NCBI RefSeq assembly: GCF_014635545.1 | Contig: NZ_BMDA01000001.1 | Location: forward strand, 574,739 to 638,738 | Direction of reading: 5' to 3' | DNA length: 64,000 nt | Source: Acinetobacter courvalinii | Lineage (GTDB): Bacteria > Pseudomonadota > Gammaproteobacteria > Pseudomonadales > Moraxellaceae | Shown here: positions 1-8,971 of the stretch, piece by piece | Numbering within the stretch: position 1 is the stretch's first letter | Layout: every line of letters starts with the position of its first letter | Notes under the pieces: model-generated | The model's input: only the letters and a program-made list of their open reading frames with translations | Database searches by the model: none | What the model was told of the DNA's origin: nothing | Position numbers and translations under genes: made by a program

Positions 1-1
1 G

Positions 2-706
2 TTTAAAGAACAAACTGGAATCATTCTGCGCCATAACTTTTGTAAAGAAGAAGGTGAACAAAGTTGTTTGCTTGCAGGAACCGTTTTTGGGCGCTCTACC
101 AATTTAACCCCCAATATTCTAGGGTTCCTGGAAGAAGCTTCCCCTAAGAATTTACAAGAACAGGACTTACTCAATTGGTTTAAACAATATCAAGCCTTAC
201 TTTTGCGTCCAGTTTTATTTTTGTTCTATAACCATGGCATTGTTATGGAGCCTCATTTACAAAATACGATTTTAGTACATCAACAAGGCCAACCTAAAAA
301 AATATTATTAAGAGATTTCGAAGGTGTCAAATTAACTTCAGATGTGGGTATGAATCTAATTGCAAATAAGCAGATTCATCCTCGTGTTCAACAGTCAATG
401 GAGTACTCTAGACATAATGGATGGCAACGTGTTTGCTACTGTTTATTCGTGAATAACATATCCGAGGCTATTCTTGCGCTTACATGGAAACGTCCGACTT
501 TAGCAACAAAGATGTGGGATATCGTGCACGATGAGCTCAAGACGATTCGGACTGAACTACGAAGACCCACACCTGAACTTGATGCCTTATTGAACGGTGG
601 GCCAATTCATTGTAAGACGAATTTTAAGGTACGTCTCGCGGCCGAGGCTGATCGTAAAGCGGGCTATGTAGAATTACAATCACCTTGGGAAAAGTCTTAT
701 GTTTGA
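2..706 (+). CDS. NIS siderophore synthetase (IucA/IucC family), C-terminal part
   Basis: The reading frame is open from base 2, so the gene begins upstream of the window and only about 234 C-terminal residues are seen. NIS synthetases use ATP to join a carboxylate such as citrate to an amine or alcohol in the cytoplasm. The active-site segment reads EPHLQN (His at codon 85), followed by an LLRDFEG stretch; the two other synthetases of this operon have HGQN at the same place. The end of the protein resembles the FhuF-like C-terminal domain typical of the family. It overlaps the following decarboxylase gene by 8 bases, showing one transcription unit. By gene content it would be one of the SbnE/SbnF-type enzymes of a staphyloferrin-B-like pathway; which one cannot be told from this fragment. 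Confidence 0.88.
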   Translation, partial: FKEQTGIILRHNFCKEEGEQSCLLAGTVFGRSTNLTPNILGFLEEASPKNLQEQDLLNWFKQYQALLLRPVLFLFYNHGIVMEPHLQNTILVHQQGQPKKILLRDFEGVKLTSDVGMNLIANKQIHPRVQQSMEYSRHNGWQRVCYCLFVNNISEAILALTWKRPTLATKMWDIVHDELKTIRTELRRPTPELDALLNGGPIHCKTNFKVRLAAEADRKAGYVELQSPWEKSYV

Positions 707-1889
707 TATTTCCCAACGTATTGTTGATAAGGCTTTAGTAGCGCAAGCAAGTCATGATGATCCTATTGCATTATTTGCTTATGATTTGGATGCCTTAAAA
801 CAGCATGCCCAGACACTGGTCACGGCTTTACCTAAAAATGTCTCGCTTTATTATGCGATTAAAGCCAATAGTGAAAAACAAATTCTGGATATCTTGGCGC
901 CTGTTATTGACGGGTTTGAAATTTCCTCTGGGGGAGAGATATCAAAAGTTCAGCAATGTGAATCAAATAAGCCCTTTATTTTTTCTGGACCAGGCAAATT
1001 AGATTCAGATTTACGCTTGGCAATACAACATGGCGTGGAGTTTATTCATGTGGAAAGCCTGCATGAAATCCAGCGACTTAACCAGATTGCGGCAGAATCA
1101 GGGATTGTTCAAAACATATTGATTCGCATCAATCCGTCATTGCCAGACAACTTATCAACCAAACTGTCGATGGCTGGTACCGCAACGCCTTTTGGAATTG
1201 AAGAGGCTAATTTGGTTGAAGCGATTCAACTGACAGAAACAAGCCAGCATTTGCGTCTATGTGGTTTCCATATACATGCGATGTCCCATCAAACCGATGT
1301 GTCTAAACATTTACAATTGATGGAGTGGTATCTACATCAATGGGAGATTTGGAAAAAAATATCCACCAACCCTCAAACAATACAACATCTCAATGTTGGA
1401 GGAGGAATTGGGGTTAATTATCTGAGCAACCAACAATTTAATTGGCCTTTATTTTGTGGAGAGTTACAGCAGTTACTTGCTCGTCATAAGGACGTTCCCT
1501 TTATCCGTTTTGAAATGGGCCGCTTTATTTCAGCATTTTGTGGTTATTACATTATTCAGGTCTTAGATATAAAAAGCAGCCATGGGCAAAATTTTCTTGT
1601 ATGCCGAGGTGGGACTCACCAATTTCGTTTACCTGTAGCCCAAGGACACGACCATCCAGTTTCTCATATTACCCTGAATGCTGCTGTCAACAACCACTCC
1701 ACCAAGCTCTATCATATCGTTGGTCAATTATGTACTCCAAAGGACATTCTGAGCCGAAACCAAGCACTCAGTGATGTGCAGATTGGTGATTTATTGGTTC
1801 TCCCTTTAGCGGGGGCATATGGCTATAACATTTCGCACGCTGACTTTTTGTGTCACCCAAGGCCTCAACAAATCTTTATTGGAGGTTAA
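699..1889 (+). CDS. SbnH-like PLP-dependent decarboxylase of siderophore biosynthesis
   Basis: A 396-residue fold-type III (alanine-racemase-like barrel) decarboxylase related to LysA and SbnH. The PLP lysine lies in YYAIKAN (Lys55), the phosphate-binding glycine loop is NVGGGIG, and the C-terminal part carries the conserved cysteine segment QLCTPKD and GAYGYNISH. In staphyloferrin B synthesis SbnH decarboxylates the citryl-L-2,3-diaminopropionate intermediate to a citryl-diaminoethane unit; the same role is inferred here from its place between NIS synthetase genes. A free-amino-acid decarboxylase such as ornithine decarboxylase (as in rhizoferrin loci) is the alternative, but three NIS genes and an SbnG-like gene argue for the SbnH role. 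It overlaps its neighbours on both sides. Confidence 0.85.
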   Translation: MFDISQRIVDKALVAQASHDDPIALFAYDLDALKQHAQTLVTALPKNVSLYYAIKANSEKQILDILAPVIDGFEISSGGEISKVQQCESNKPFIFSGPGKLDSDLRLAIQHGVEFIHVESLHEIQRLNQIAAESGIVQNILIRINPSLPDNLSTKLSMAGTATPFGIEEANLVEAIQLTETSQHLRLCGFHIHAMSHQTDVSKHLQLMEWYLHQWEIWKKISTNPQTIQHLNVGGGIGVNYLSNQQFNWPLFCGELQQLLARHKDVPFIRFEMGRFISAFCGYYIIQVLDIKSSHGQNFLVCRGGTHQFRLPVAQGHDHPVSHITLNAAVNNHSTKLYHIVGQLCTPKDILSRNQALSDVQIGDLLVLPLAGAYGYNISHADFLCHPRPQQIFIGG

Positions 1890-3331
1890 TGGTGCGTGTA
1901 TTTCCACAACAAGGTATTCCTCGCTGGCTGGTCGTATTAAGTGTTTTATTAGGTACAACAACCGTAAGTTTAAATAATAGTGCGTTAAATCCAGCTGTTC
2001 CTGAATTTATGCATGTATTTGGTGTTGGACCCATTTCTGCGAGTTGGATTGTTGCTGCTTTCATGATCAGTATGGGTATGACCATGCCACTTACGGGTTA
2101 TCTCAGCCGGAAATTTGGCAATAGATTCATGTATTTATTGGGCTTGATGGTCTTTATTGTGGGGTCTCTGCTGGGTGCCTGTGCAAATAGCATGTGGTGG
2201 GTCATTTTTGCCAGATGTGTACAAGGCATTTCGAGTGGCTTAATGATTCCCTTATCACTTGCACTGATTTTCTCAGTTTATCCCAAAAATGAACGTGGTC
2301 GTGTCACAGGCTTATGGGGAGCAGCCGTTATGCTTGCGCCTGCAGTTGGGCCTTTAATTGGTGGAATTCTCTTAGAGCTTAGTTCATGGCGAATGTTATT
2401 CGTCATGAATATTCCCATCGGAATCATTGGCTTTGTTTTAGCTTTAAAGTCTTTGCCAAAAGAACAACAGGGTCAAGATATAAGCTTTGATTGGTTAGGG
2501 TTTATCTGCATTACTTTAGGCTTAGGCCTGTTGATGTTTAGCTTAAGTCAGATTCGCACATTGGATGCTTTGATCGATCCATTGCATGCATTATTTTTGA
2601 TGATTTCAGCTTTATTTTTATTGCTGTTTATTATCGTCGAGTTAAGCAAACAGCAGCCTTTGCTTAACTTAAGAGTCTTCAAAATCAAAAGTTATTCTTT
2701 CAGCGTTGTGATTGCAGTAGCGCAAGCTGTTGGTATGTTCGAATGTTTAGTTCTATTACCTTTATTTGTACAAATGGTGTTGGGCTATAGTCCGATTTGG
2801 ACGGGTTTAGCCTTGTTATGCACTGCTGTTTCAGCAAGCTGGTTTGTTAATTGGGGGGGGAAAACCCTGGATCGCTATGGGCCAAGAGGCATTGTTACGA
2901 TCGGTGTCTTTATCTCAGGCATCGCTACACTCAGTTTGGGCAGCTTAAATAATCATGTATCGATTTGGCTCATCATGGCTTTAATGATCGCGCGTGGGGT
3001 TGGTATTGGGCTGTCATATATGCCTGTCACAACAGCGGGGTTAAATGCAATACCAGAGCAATTCATTGCTCAAGGTGCTGCAATGAATAATATTTTACGG
3101 CGAGTTTTTTCGTCAGTGGCAATCATTATCGCTGCTGTTTATCTAGAGGTTCGTAGTCATCAAATCACAACCCTAGGTACATCTCATAGTTTCGCAATGC
3201 ATACCGCAATCAGTGAAGCTTTTTTGGCTACAGGCCTATTTATTCTTTTGACATTACCTTTTGCCTTTTTCTTTCCTCTAAACAGCAAAGAAGAGGGTTT
3301 TCCTTCAATGTCATCAGAACAAACAAATTAA
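1889..3331 (+). CDS. MFS exporter (DHA2-like), probable siderophore efflux pump
   Basis: A polytopic inner-membrane protein of 480 residues with many hydrophobic segments, more consistent with the 14-helix DHA2 (EmrB/QacA) type than with a 12-helix pump. The start chosen is the ATG at 1889, which overlaps the stop of the decarboxylase gene and sits behind a strong GGAGG at 1881-1885; a longer frame from 1850 lacks this signal. The position inside the NIS operon points to export of the finished siderophore, the role of SbnD in staphyloferrin B loci. A run of eight G at 2853-2860 lies within the coding region and keeps the frame open. The substrate assignment is inference from context. Confidence 0.85.
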   Translation: MVRVFPQQGIPRWLVVLSVLLGTTTVSLNNSALNPAVPEFMHVFGVGPISASWIVAAFMISMGMTMPLTGYLSRKFGNRFMYLLGLMVFIVGSLLGACANSMWWVIFARCVQGISSGLMIPLSLALIFSVYPKNERGRVTGLWGAAVMLAPAVGPLIGGILLELSSWRMLFVMNIPIGIIGFVLALKSLPKEQQGQDISFDWLGFICITLGLGLLMFSLSQIRTLDALIDPLHALFLMISALFLLLFIIVELSKQQPLLNLRVFKIKSYSFSVVIAVAQAVGMFECLVLLPLFVQMVLGYSPIWTGLALLCTAVSASWFVNWGGKTLDRYGPRGIVTIGVFISGIATLSLGSLNNHVSIWLIMALMIARGVGIGLSYMPVTTAGLNAIPEQFIAQGAAMNNILRRVFSSVAIIIAAVYLEVRSHQITTLGTSHSFAMHTAISEAFLATGLFILLTLPFAFFFPLNSKEEGFPSMSSEQTN

Positions 3332-3356
3332 TTCAGGTTTGATTAAGGATAAAATT

Positions 3357-5210
3357 ATGAGTTCTTTAAATGAAATTAAAATATTAGACCAAATCACTCA
3401 AGGTCAAATGGCGCAAAGCTGGCTAAATCAACCTCAACAAGAGATCTTTAAACAAGTAGAGCATCGCGTCATTCGACAGTTAATTCAAGCAATGCTGTAT
3501 GAAAAAATATTGTCTTATAGATCTGAAAAACAATCTAATGGCACCTTTGTTTTTTCTATCTCAGGAATCAGTACCAATAACGAAAAAATTGAATATCAAT
3601 GTACGGGCAATATCTATCAAAGTTTCTCCTTAATTCGTTTAAGTAAAGAAATACCTGTTTTACGTGTATCAGCACAAGATAAGCGTGAAGCAACATTACA
3701 AGATATCATTAGCGAAATCCTTTTGCACTTGCCAGATACCGTCAATTTAGCCAGTTTTATACATGAACTCGAACAAACCTTAATCAAGGATACTCAAGCA
3801 CGTAGTTTATGCATGCAAGGTATTTTATCGAAGCAGGAACGTGAATTTGATGAATTGGAAAGTAACCTTTTAGATGCCCATACTTACCACCCATGCTATA
3901 AGTCACGCATTGGTTTTACGCTAACAGACAATTATAACTATGGTGCTGAATTCAAACAGCCGATTCATTTGATCTGGGTTGCTGTACATAAAAATCATGC
4001 TTCAATTAATATGTCATGCCGTCTTGATCAAGAGCTTTTTATTGATCAACAGCTAGATCAGGAAAATCAACAAAAATTTAAAGATATTTTAATCACTAAG
4101 GGCTTAAATCCACGCGACTATGTATTTATGCCTGTCCATCCTTGGCAGTGGGAAAATACATTAATTACCGCTTTTTATTTTGAAATAAAAGAACAAAAGA
4201 TTGTTTTACTTGGCCAAACACAAGACAGCTACCGCGCACAGCAATCTTTACGCTCATTAACCAATTTTAGTGATCTGAAAAAGCCCTATATCAAACTTTC
4301 CATGAATATGACCAATACCTCCAGTACCCGTATTCTTGCACGTCATACGGTTATGAATGGTCCCATCATCACAGACTGGTTACAACAACTGATTCAATCT
4401 GACGAAACAGCTAAAAAATTAGATTTTGTAGTATTAGGTGAGTTTTTAGGCGTGAGTTTCAATCATGAAACATTGGTTGAAGAGCGAATGCCTAAAGCCT
4501 ATGGAACAATGGGTGCAATCTGGAGGGAAAGTATCCACCAGTATTTAAAAGAAGGGGAAGAAGCTATTCCATTCAATGGCTTAAGCTATATTCAATCCAA
4601 TAAACAGCCTCTAATTGATACTTGGATTCAACGCTATGGTGCAGCTGCTTGGACTCAGCAATTACTTAAGGTTGCCGTTCTGCCGATCATTCATATGTTG
4701 TATGCAGAAGGAATTGGAATGGAATCTCACGGACAGAATATTGTTCTTATTCATAGGGATGGATGGCCGACTCGTATTGCACTTAAGGATTTCCACGATG
4801 GTGTCCGTTATTCTCCTGCTCATCTGGCGCGACAAAATCTAGCACCCAATTTGGTTCCTTTACCTGCGAGCCATGCAAAAATTAATAGAAACTCGTTTAT
4901 TTTGACTGAAGATCTCGACGCTGTACGTGATTTTTCTTGTGATTGTTTCTTCTTTATTTGTTTAACAGATATCGCCATTTTCCTGCAAGAAAATTATCAG
5001 TTTGACGAAAATCTCTTTTGGAAGCTCACCGCGGATTTAATACATCAATATCAGGTTGAGCATCCTCAACATCAACAACGTTTTGGTTTATTCAATTTAT
5101 TTTCTGAACAATACCAAGTTGAGGAATTGACAAAACGACGCTTGTTAGGTGATTCCCAGCCACGCTTCAAAACCGTACCGAATCCATTGCATCAATTTTC
5201 TAGAGTCTAA
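3357..5210 (+). CDS. NIS siderophore synthetase (IucA/IucC family)
   Basis: A full-length NIS synthetase of 617 residues. It has the family ATP-binding features: MPVHPWQWEN near the middle, the SSTRILARH segment, and the HGQN motif (His458) in GIGMESHGQN, followed by LKDFHDGVRY. The start used is ATG 3357 with AAGGA at 3345-3349; an in-frame TTG at 3339 has no such support. It catalyses ATP-dependent amide formation between a carboxylic acid and an amine. Its neighbours are the exporter upstream (25 bases away) and the SbnG-like gene 9 bases downstream, all on the same strand. Together with the other two synthetases it would build a citrate/diaminopropionate/alpha-ketoglutarate siderophore; its exact step is not resolvable from sequence alone. 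Confidence 0.92.
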   Translation: MSSLNEIKILDQITQGQMAQSWLNQPQQEIFKQVEHRVIRQLIQAMLYEKILSYRSEKQSNGTFVFSISGISTNNEKIEYQCTGNIYQSFSLIRLSKEIPVLRVSAQDKREATLQDIISEILLHLPDTVNLASFIHELEQTLIKDTQARSLCMQGILSKQEREFDELESNLLDAHTYHPCYKSRIGFTLTDNYNYGAEFKQPIHLIWVAVHKNHASINMSCRLDQELFIDQQLDQENQQKFKDILITKGLNPRDYVFMPVHPWQWENTLITAFYFEIKEQKIVLLGQTQDSYRAQQSLRSLTNFSDLKKPYIKLSMNMTNTSSTRILARHTVMNGPIITDWLQQLIQSDETAKKLDFVVLGEFLGVSFNHETLVEERMPKAYGTMGAIWRESIHQYLKEGEEAIPFNGLSYIQSNKQPLIDTWIQRYGAAAWTQQLLKVAVLPIIHMLYAEGIGMESHGQNIVLIHRDGWPTRIALKDFHDGVRYSPAHLARQNLAPNLVPLPASHAKINRNSFILTEDLDAVRDFSCDCFFFICLTDIAIFLQENYQFDENLFWKLTADLIHQYQVEHPQHQQRFGLFNLFSEQYQVEELTKRRLLGDSQPRFKTVPNPLHQFSRV

Positions 5211-5219
5211 GGAATCAAC

Positions 5220-6011
5220 ATGCTTGGAGAAAATCAGCTGAGGAAAAAAATGCTAAGCGGGGAAAAGGTATTTGGTGTGTTTAGCTCAATTCCTTCGCCT
5301 ACAGCAGTTGAATTAATCGGTGAATCTGGCTTTGATTTTGTCATTATTGATACAGAGCACGTTCTAACAAATCCTGAAACCTTAGAGAATATGATTCGGG
5401 CTGCCGAGTGTGTTCATTTAACCCCCTTGGTTCGGGTTGAAGATACCCATCCTAAGCGGATTTTAAAAATATTGGATGCTGGTGCTCAGGGCATAGTATT
5501 ACCCATGATTGAACATGCAGAAGAAGTCCGACAAGTGATCCAAGCCTGTAAATATCATCCGTTGGGAAAACGCAGTTTGAATGCTGGTAGACCAGGTGCT
5601 TTCGGAAGGAATAAAGCATTTGGCAGCAACGGCCTTGTGGATTATATGGCCTTTGCTAACCAGCAGATCATGATTATTCCGATGATTGAAAGCATATCTG
5701 GCGTTAAAAATGCCAAGGAAATTGCAGCGGTTGAGGGCGTCAGTTTTGTACTCGAAGGTGCCGCAGACCTATCCCAATCATTGGGTCACCCTTGGGAAAT
5801 AAGCCACCCTGAAGTACAGCATGCATTAAAAGAAGTCTTGGATGTATGTAAAGAAATAGGTACGCCATATTGTGCGATTCCTCGCCAAGACAATCAACTT
5901 CAACAGTGGTTTGATCTGGGAGTAAAAGCTTTTGTTTTAGGTGATGAGCGCGGGATTGCCTTTAGAGCACTCTGTTCTCGCTTAGAGCAGGCAAAACTAG
6001 AAATCAAATAG
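5220..6011 (+). CDS. SbnG-like citrate synthase (HpcH/HpaI aldolase fold)
   Basis: A 263-residue TIM-barrel protein of the HpcH/HpaI family. The DTEH motif (Asp44 to His47) and Arg72 match the family's catalytic positions, and Glu157 in PMIES plus Asp183 in GAADLSQSLG fit the divalent-metal ligands. The classical family cleaves 2-keto-3-deoxy acids, but SbnG of Staphylococcus aureus is a member that condenses oxaloacetate with acetyl-CoA to citrate for staphyloferrin B. The placement between two NIS synthetases strongly favours that function. AAGGAA at 5210-5215 supports the start. Known: fold and SbnG precedent. Inferred: that this copy makes citrate rather than acting as an aldolase. Confidence 0.85.
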   Translation: MLGENQLRKKMLSGEKVFGVFSSIPSPTAVELIGESGFDFVIIDTEHVLTNPETLENMIRAAECVHLTPLVRVEDTHPKRILKILDAGAQGIVLPMIEHAEEVRQVIQACKYHPLGKRSLNAGRPGAFGRNKAFGSNGLVDYMAFANQQIMIIPMIESISGVKNAKEIAAVEGVSFVLEGAADLSQSLGHPWEISHPEVQHALKEVLDVCKEIGTPYCAIPRQDNQLQQWFDLGVKAFVLGDERGIAFRALCSRLEQAKLEIK

Positions 6012-6029
6012 AATTTTGTGGAAATTAAA

Positions 6030-7967
6030 ATGAATGCGAATAATCGTTTTTTTAAACAAGCAACAAAAATAGTGATGCAGGATCTTGTTGACTGTTTATT
6101 GGTAGAAAATTTTTTTGATGATTTATCTCCTCAATGCTTTAGCTTAAAGCAGTGGAATGAACAAACATCTCGGATTTCAAGCTTGAGTAGTTCAACATTA
6201 TTTCCAGTGCCATTACCAGAAAATACATCAATTTGGAAGATACAATTACCATCGGCAAATACCGACATCATTATTGCTTTACAACCTGCGATCACACAAA
6301 CATGGCAAAAAATAGTAAACACCGCTGTGTATGCCATTCGTCTTGAAGCAAATAGCCAAGAGCCTTTACACATTGTTGTTCTAGATCCCATTACATTGAT
6401 GGAATATATTTTTCAAATAATTGCTCATAAGTATTCAGATAAAGACGAAGGTATTCAACGTTTTATGAATACCTTAAAACAAAATATATTGCAAATGGAA
6501 TGGTCTCTTGATCATTGTATCGAACATCAGGACTTGTTTAATAAATCGCCAGCCACTTTTTTCCAGACTATGGAGCAATGGGGATCTCTGCGTGACCGTC
6601 CATATCATCCATTAGCCAAGGCAAAAATGGGGCTGAATGAAACAGACTATAAGCAATATTTAGCTGAATTTTCTCACGGCATCCCTTTGTCTTGGGTCGC
6701 CATTGATAATGAAAAATTAATGTTGGGTGAGGGCGTCACTGAATCTAAAAAACAGCAACCGATGCATTATTTTTTATCTGCAACTGAACAACATCATTTG
6801 GTGCAGGAATTGGAGAGTTTAAATATTCTCGGTACACATACTGCGATTCCAGTTCATCCTTGGCAAGTTAAAAACATTCTAAAAGATATGTTGCTAGAAG
6901 CTTTCTCTTGTGATGACTGTCATTTATTACAGTTCAAATCTGAACCCTATTTTGCCACTTCATCACTGCGCTCAATGGCACCTGCATCCGAAAGCCCGTA
7001 TTATTTAAAGCTCCCAATGTCGGTGTATTCACTGGCATCTTCACGTTATTTGCCAGCGATTAAAATGATCAATGGTCAGAAAAGTGAACGCTTATTCCGT
7101 GAAGGAATACAGTTAGATCCTGTGCTATTGGAAAAAGTTTATATTTGTGATGAAACAAAATGGTGGGCTTATTTACCAGAACAAATCGCCGATTACACAC
7201 CAGACAATCAAATCCTGTTTTCTCAACCACCACGGCATTTATCGGCCATGTTGAGACATTACCCAGATGAATTATTGAGTGATCAATATCGTCTGATTCC
7301 AATGGCGGCTTTAGGAACCAAACTGCCGGATAGCCAGCATCATTTCTTTGATGATTGGATCACATACCGTCAATTAGAACGCTCAGAAAATTCAGTCAAA
7401 ATACTGTTCAAAGAACTCTGTCATACCTTTTTCGAGGTTAATCTTCGCATGTTCAAAATTGGTATGCTTGGTGAGGTGCACGGGCAAAATGCTGTTTTTG
7501 TATGGAAAGCAGGTCAGGCACAAGGCATCTTATTCCGTGATCATGACTCATTAAGAATTCATGTGCCATGGTTAGAAAAAAATAGTTTATATGATCCAAG
7601 TTACAGTATTAAAAAGGGTCATCCAAATACCTTGTATCACCAACGACCTGAAGATTTATTCTTTTATTTTCAAACCTTGGCCATACAAGTCAACATTCGG
7701 GCCATTATTGATGTATTGGCAGAAATTTACACAATTCCTGCGCCAGCTCTGTGGAAAACACTTGAAGCTGTTTTGAAAGATCTTATCCATCAAATCGGTT
7801 TTGATAAAGACACCCAGAACCTGCTTCATCAACTGTTGTTTGTAGAACCAACATGGCCCTTTAAAATGTTACTCAAGCCGATGATTGATCGTGGTAATGA
7901 TCCAGGTAGTATGCCATTTGGAGTAGGGGGAATTCCCAATCCTTTCCAGCAGATAACAACGGTCTGA
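6030..7967 (+). CDS. NIS siderophore synthetase (IucA/IucC family), third of the operon
   Basis: The longest of the three synthetases, 645 residues from ATG 6030; an in-frame GTG at 6018 would add four residues. It contains AIPVHPWQ, an SLRSMAP segment, LASSRYLP, and HGQN (His484) in MLGEVHGQN, followed by LFRDHDSLR. The long N-terminal region and overall pattern resemble SbnC-type enzymes, which add alpha-ketoglutarate in staphyloferrin B, but this subtype call is tentative. It lies 18 bases after the SbnG-like gene and 15 bases before the binding-protein gene, linking biosynthesis with uptake in one transcription unit. Confidence 0.92.
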   Translation: MNANNRFFKQATKIVMQDLVDCLLVENFFDDLSPQCFSLKQWNEQTSRISSLSSSTLFPVPLPENTSIWKIQLPSANTDIIIALQPAITQTWQKIVNTAVYAIRLEANSQEPLHIVVLDPITLMEYIFQIIAHKYSDKDEGIQRFMNTLKQNILQMEWSLDHCIEHQDLFNKSPATFFQTMEQWGSLRDRPYHPLAKAKMGLNETDYKQYLAEFSHGIPLSWVAIDNEKLMLGEGVTESKKQQPMHYFLSATEQHHLVQELESLNILGTHTAIPVHPWQVKNILKDMLLEAFSCDDCHLLQFKSEPYFATSSLRSMAPASESPYYLKLPMSVYSLASSRYLPAIKMINGQKSERLFREGIQLDPVLLEKVYICDETKWWAYLPEQIADYTPDNQILFSQPPRHLSAMLRHYPDELLSDQYRLIPMAALGTKLPDSQHHFFDDWITYRQLERSENSVKILFKELCHTFFEVNLRMFKIGMLGEVHGQNAVFVWKAGQAQGILFRDHDSLRIHVPWLEKNSLYDPSYSIKKGHPNTLYHQRPEDLFFYFQTLAIQVNIRAIIDVLAEIYTIPAPALWKTLEAVLKDLIHQIGFDKDTQNLLHQLLFVEPTWPFKMLLKPMIDRGNDPGSMPFGVGGIPNPFQQITTV

Positions 7968-7982
7968 GTTTGTAATTTGCCA

Positions 7983-8960
7983 ATGAACTTTTCCTCTGAT
8001 TTTTTAAAAAACATACAGAAAGATAGACAAGTAAGCCCGTATGCTTACTTGTTCTCTATCTGTTTACTGCTGGTATTGCTGGTATCCATGCCAGCAGTAG
8101 CTTCTCCCTCTCAAACGATCAAACATGCTTTGGGCGAAACGGTGATCAAAGGTCAACCTGTACGTGTCATTAGTTTGTTTCAAGGTGCTACGGATACTTT
8201 AGTGGCATTAGGCATTAAACCGATTGGAGTCGTTGAATCTTGGTCTGAAAAGCCGATGTATAAATATTTAAGACCAGCACTGACCGGAGTACATTATCTT
8301 GGTTTAGAAACTCAACCGAGCTTAGAAGATATCGCATTGCTTAAACCGGATCTAATTATTGCATCAAGATTCCGTAATGAGAAAACCTATACGTTACTCT
8401 CCCAAATTGCTCCGACCATTGCGTTAGAGGAAGTGTATGAGTTTCGCCAGACACTTAAGATTGTTGGTCAAGCAGTAGGACGACAACAGAAGGCCGATCT
8501 GTTATTAAAACAATGGGACAATCGAATTATTGCTACACGTACAAAATTAAAGCAGCAGTTTGGTGATAAATGGCCTGAGAGTGTTTCATTATTAGAGTTC
8601 AGAGAAGACCATGTCCGAGCATATTCACCATATAGCTTCTCAGGCTCAATTTTGTCTGAATTAGGCTTCAAATGGTCCAAAGGAACAGCAAATCAGCAAT
8701 GGGCTTTACAAAAACTTGTGAACAAAGAAAGTATTCCGATTATTAATGCTGACAATTTCTTTATTTTTATGCGAGACAAGCCCGCAGTTCAAAAGAATTA
8801 TCAGCAATGGACCTCACATCCGCTTTGGAAGCAAATGCGTGCCGCCCAAATGAAACAGGTCTACCAAGTCGATAGTGTCAGTTGGAATTTATCAGGTGGG
8901 ATTCTAGGCGCCAATAAGGTTTTAGATGAAGTTAACCATACCGTTACACATGCTGATTAG
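7983..8960 (+). CDS. Ferric-siderophore ABC transporter, periplasmic binding protein
   Basis: A FecB/FhuD-type (class III) periplasmic binding protein of about 325 residues with an N-terminal hydrophobic export signal ending near PAVAS. The mature part starts with the family pattern: RVISLFQGATDTLVALGIKPIGV, then PSLEDIALLKPDLIIA, typical of proteins that deliver iron-siderophores to FecCD permeases. No lipobox cysteine is evident, so it is probably soluble in the periplasm. The start used is ATG 7983; a TTG six bases upstream is possible. Two FecCD permeases and an ATPase follow directly. The ligand is inferred to be the ferric form of the siderophore made by this operon. Confidence 0.9.
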   Translation: MNFSSDFLKNIQKDRQVSPYAYLFSICLLLVLLVSMPAVASPSQTIKHALGETVIKGQPVRVISLFQGATDTLVALGIKPIGVVESWSEKPMYKYLRPALTGVHYLGLETQPSLEDIALLKPDLIIASRFRNEKTYTLLSQIAPTIALEEVYEFRQTLKIVGQAVGRQQKADLLLKQWDNRIIATRTKLKQQFGDKWPESVSLLEFREDHVRAYSPYSFSGSILSELGFKWSKGTANQQWALQKLVNKESIPIINADNFFIFMRDKPAVQKNYQQWTSHPLWKQMRAAQMKQVYQVDSVSWNLSGGILGANKVLDEVNHTVTHAD

Positions 8961-8971
8961 GTCCATCTCTT

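Noticed and set aside
699-1889. Reading the operon as a rhizoferrin locus with an ornithine decarboxylase
   Set aside because: Rhizoferrin loci need a single NIS enzyme; here there are three plus an SbnG-like gene.
5220-6011. Calling the HpcH/HpaI-fold protein a catabolic 2-keto-3-deoxy acid aldolase
   Set aside because: No aromatic or sugar-acid catabolic genes are nearby, and the position between NIS synthetases matches sbnG.
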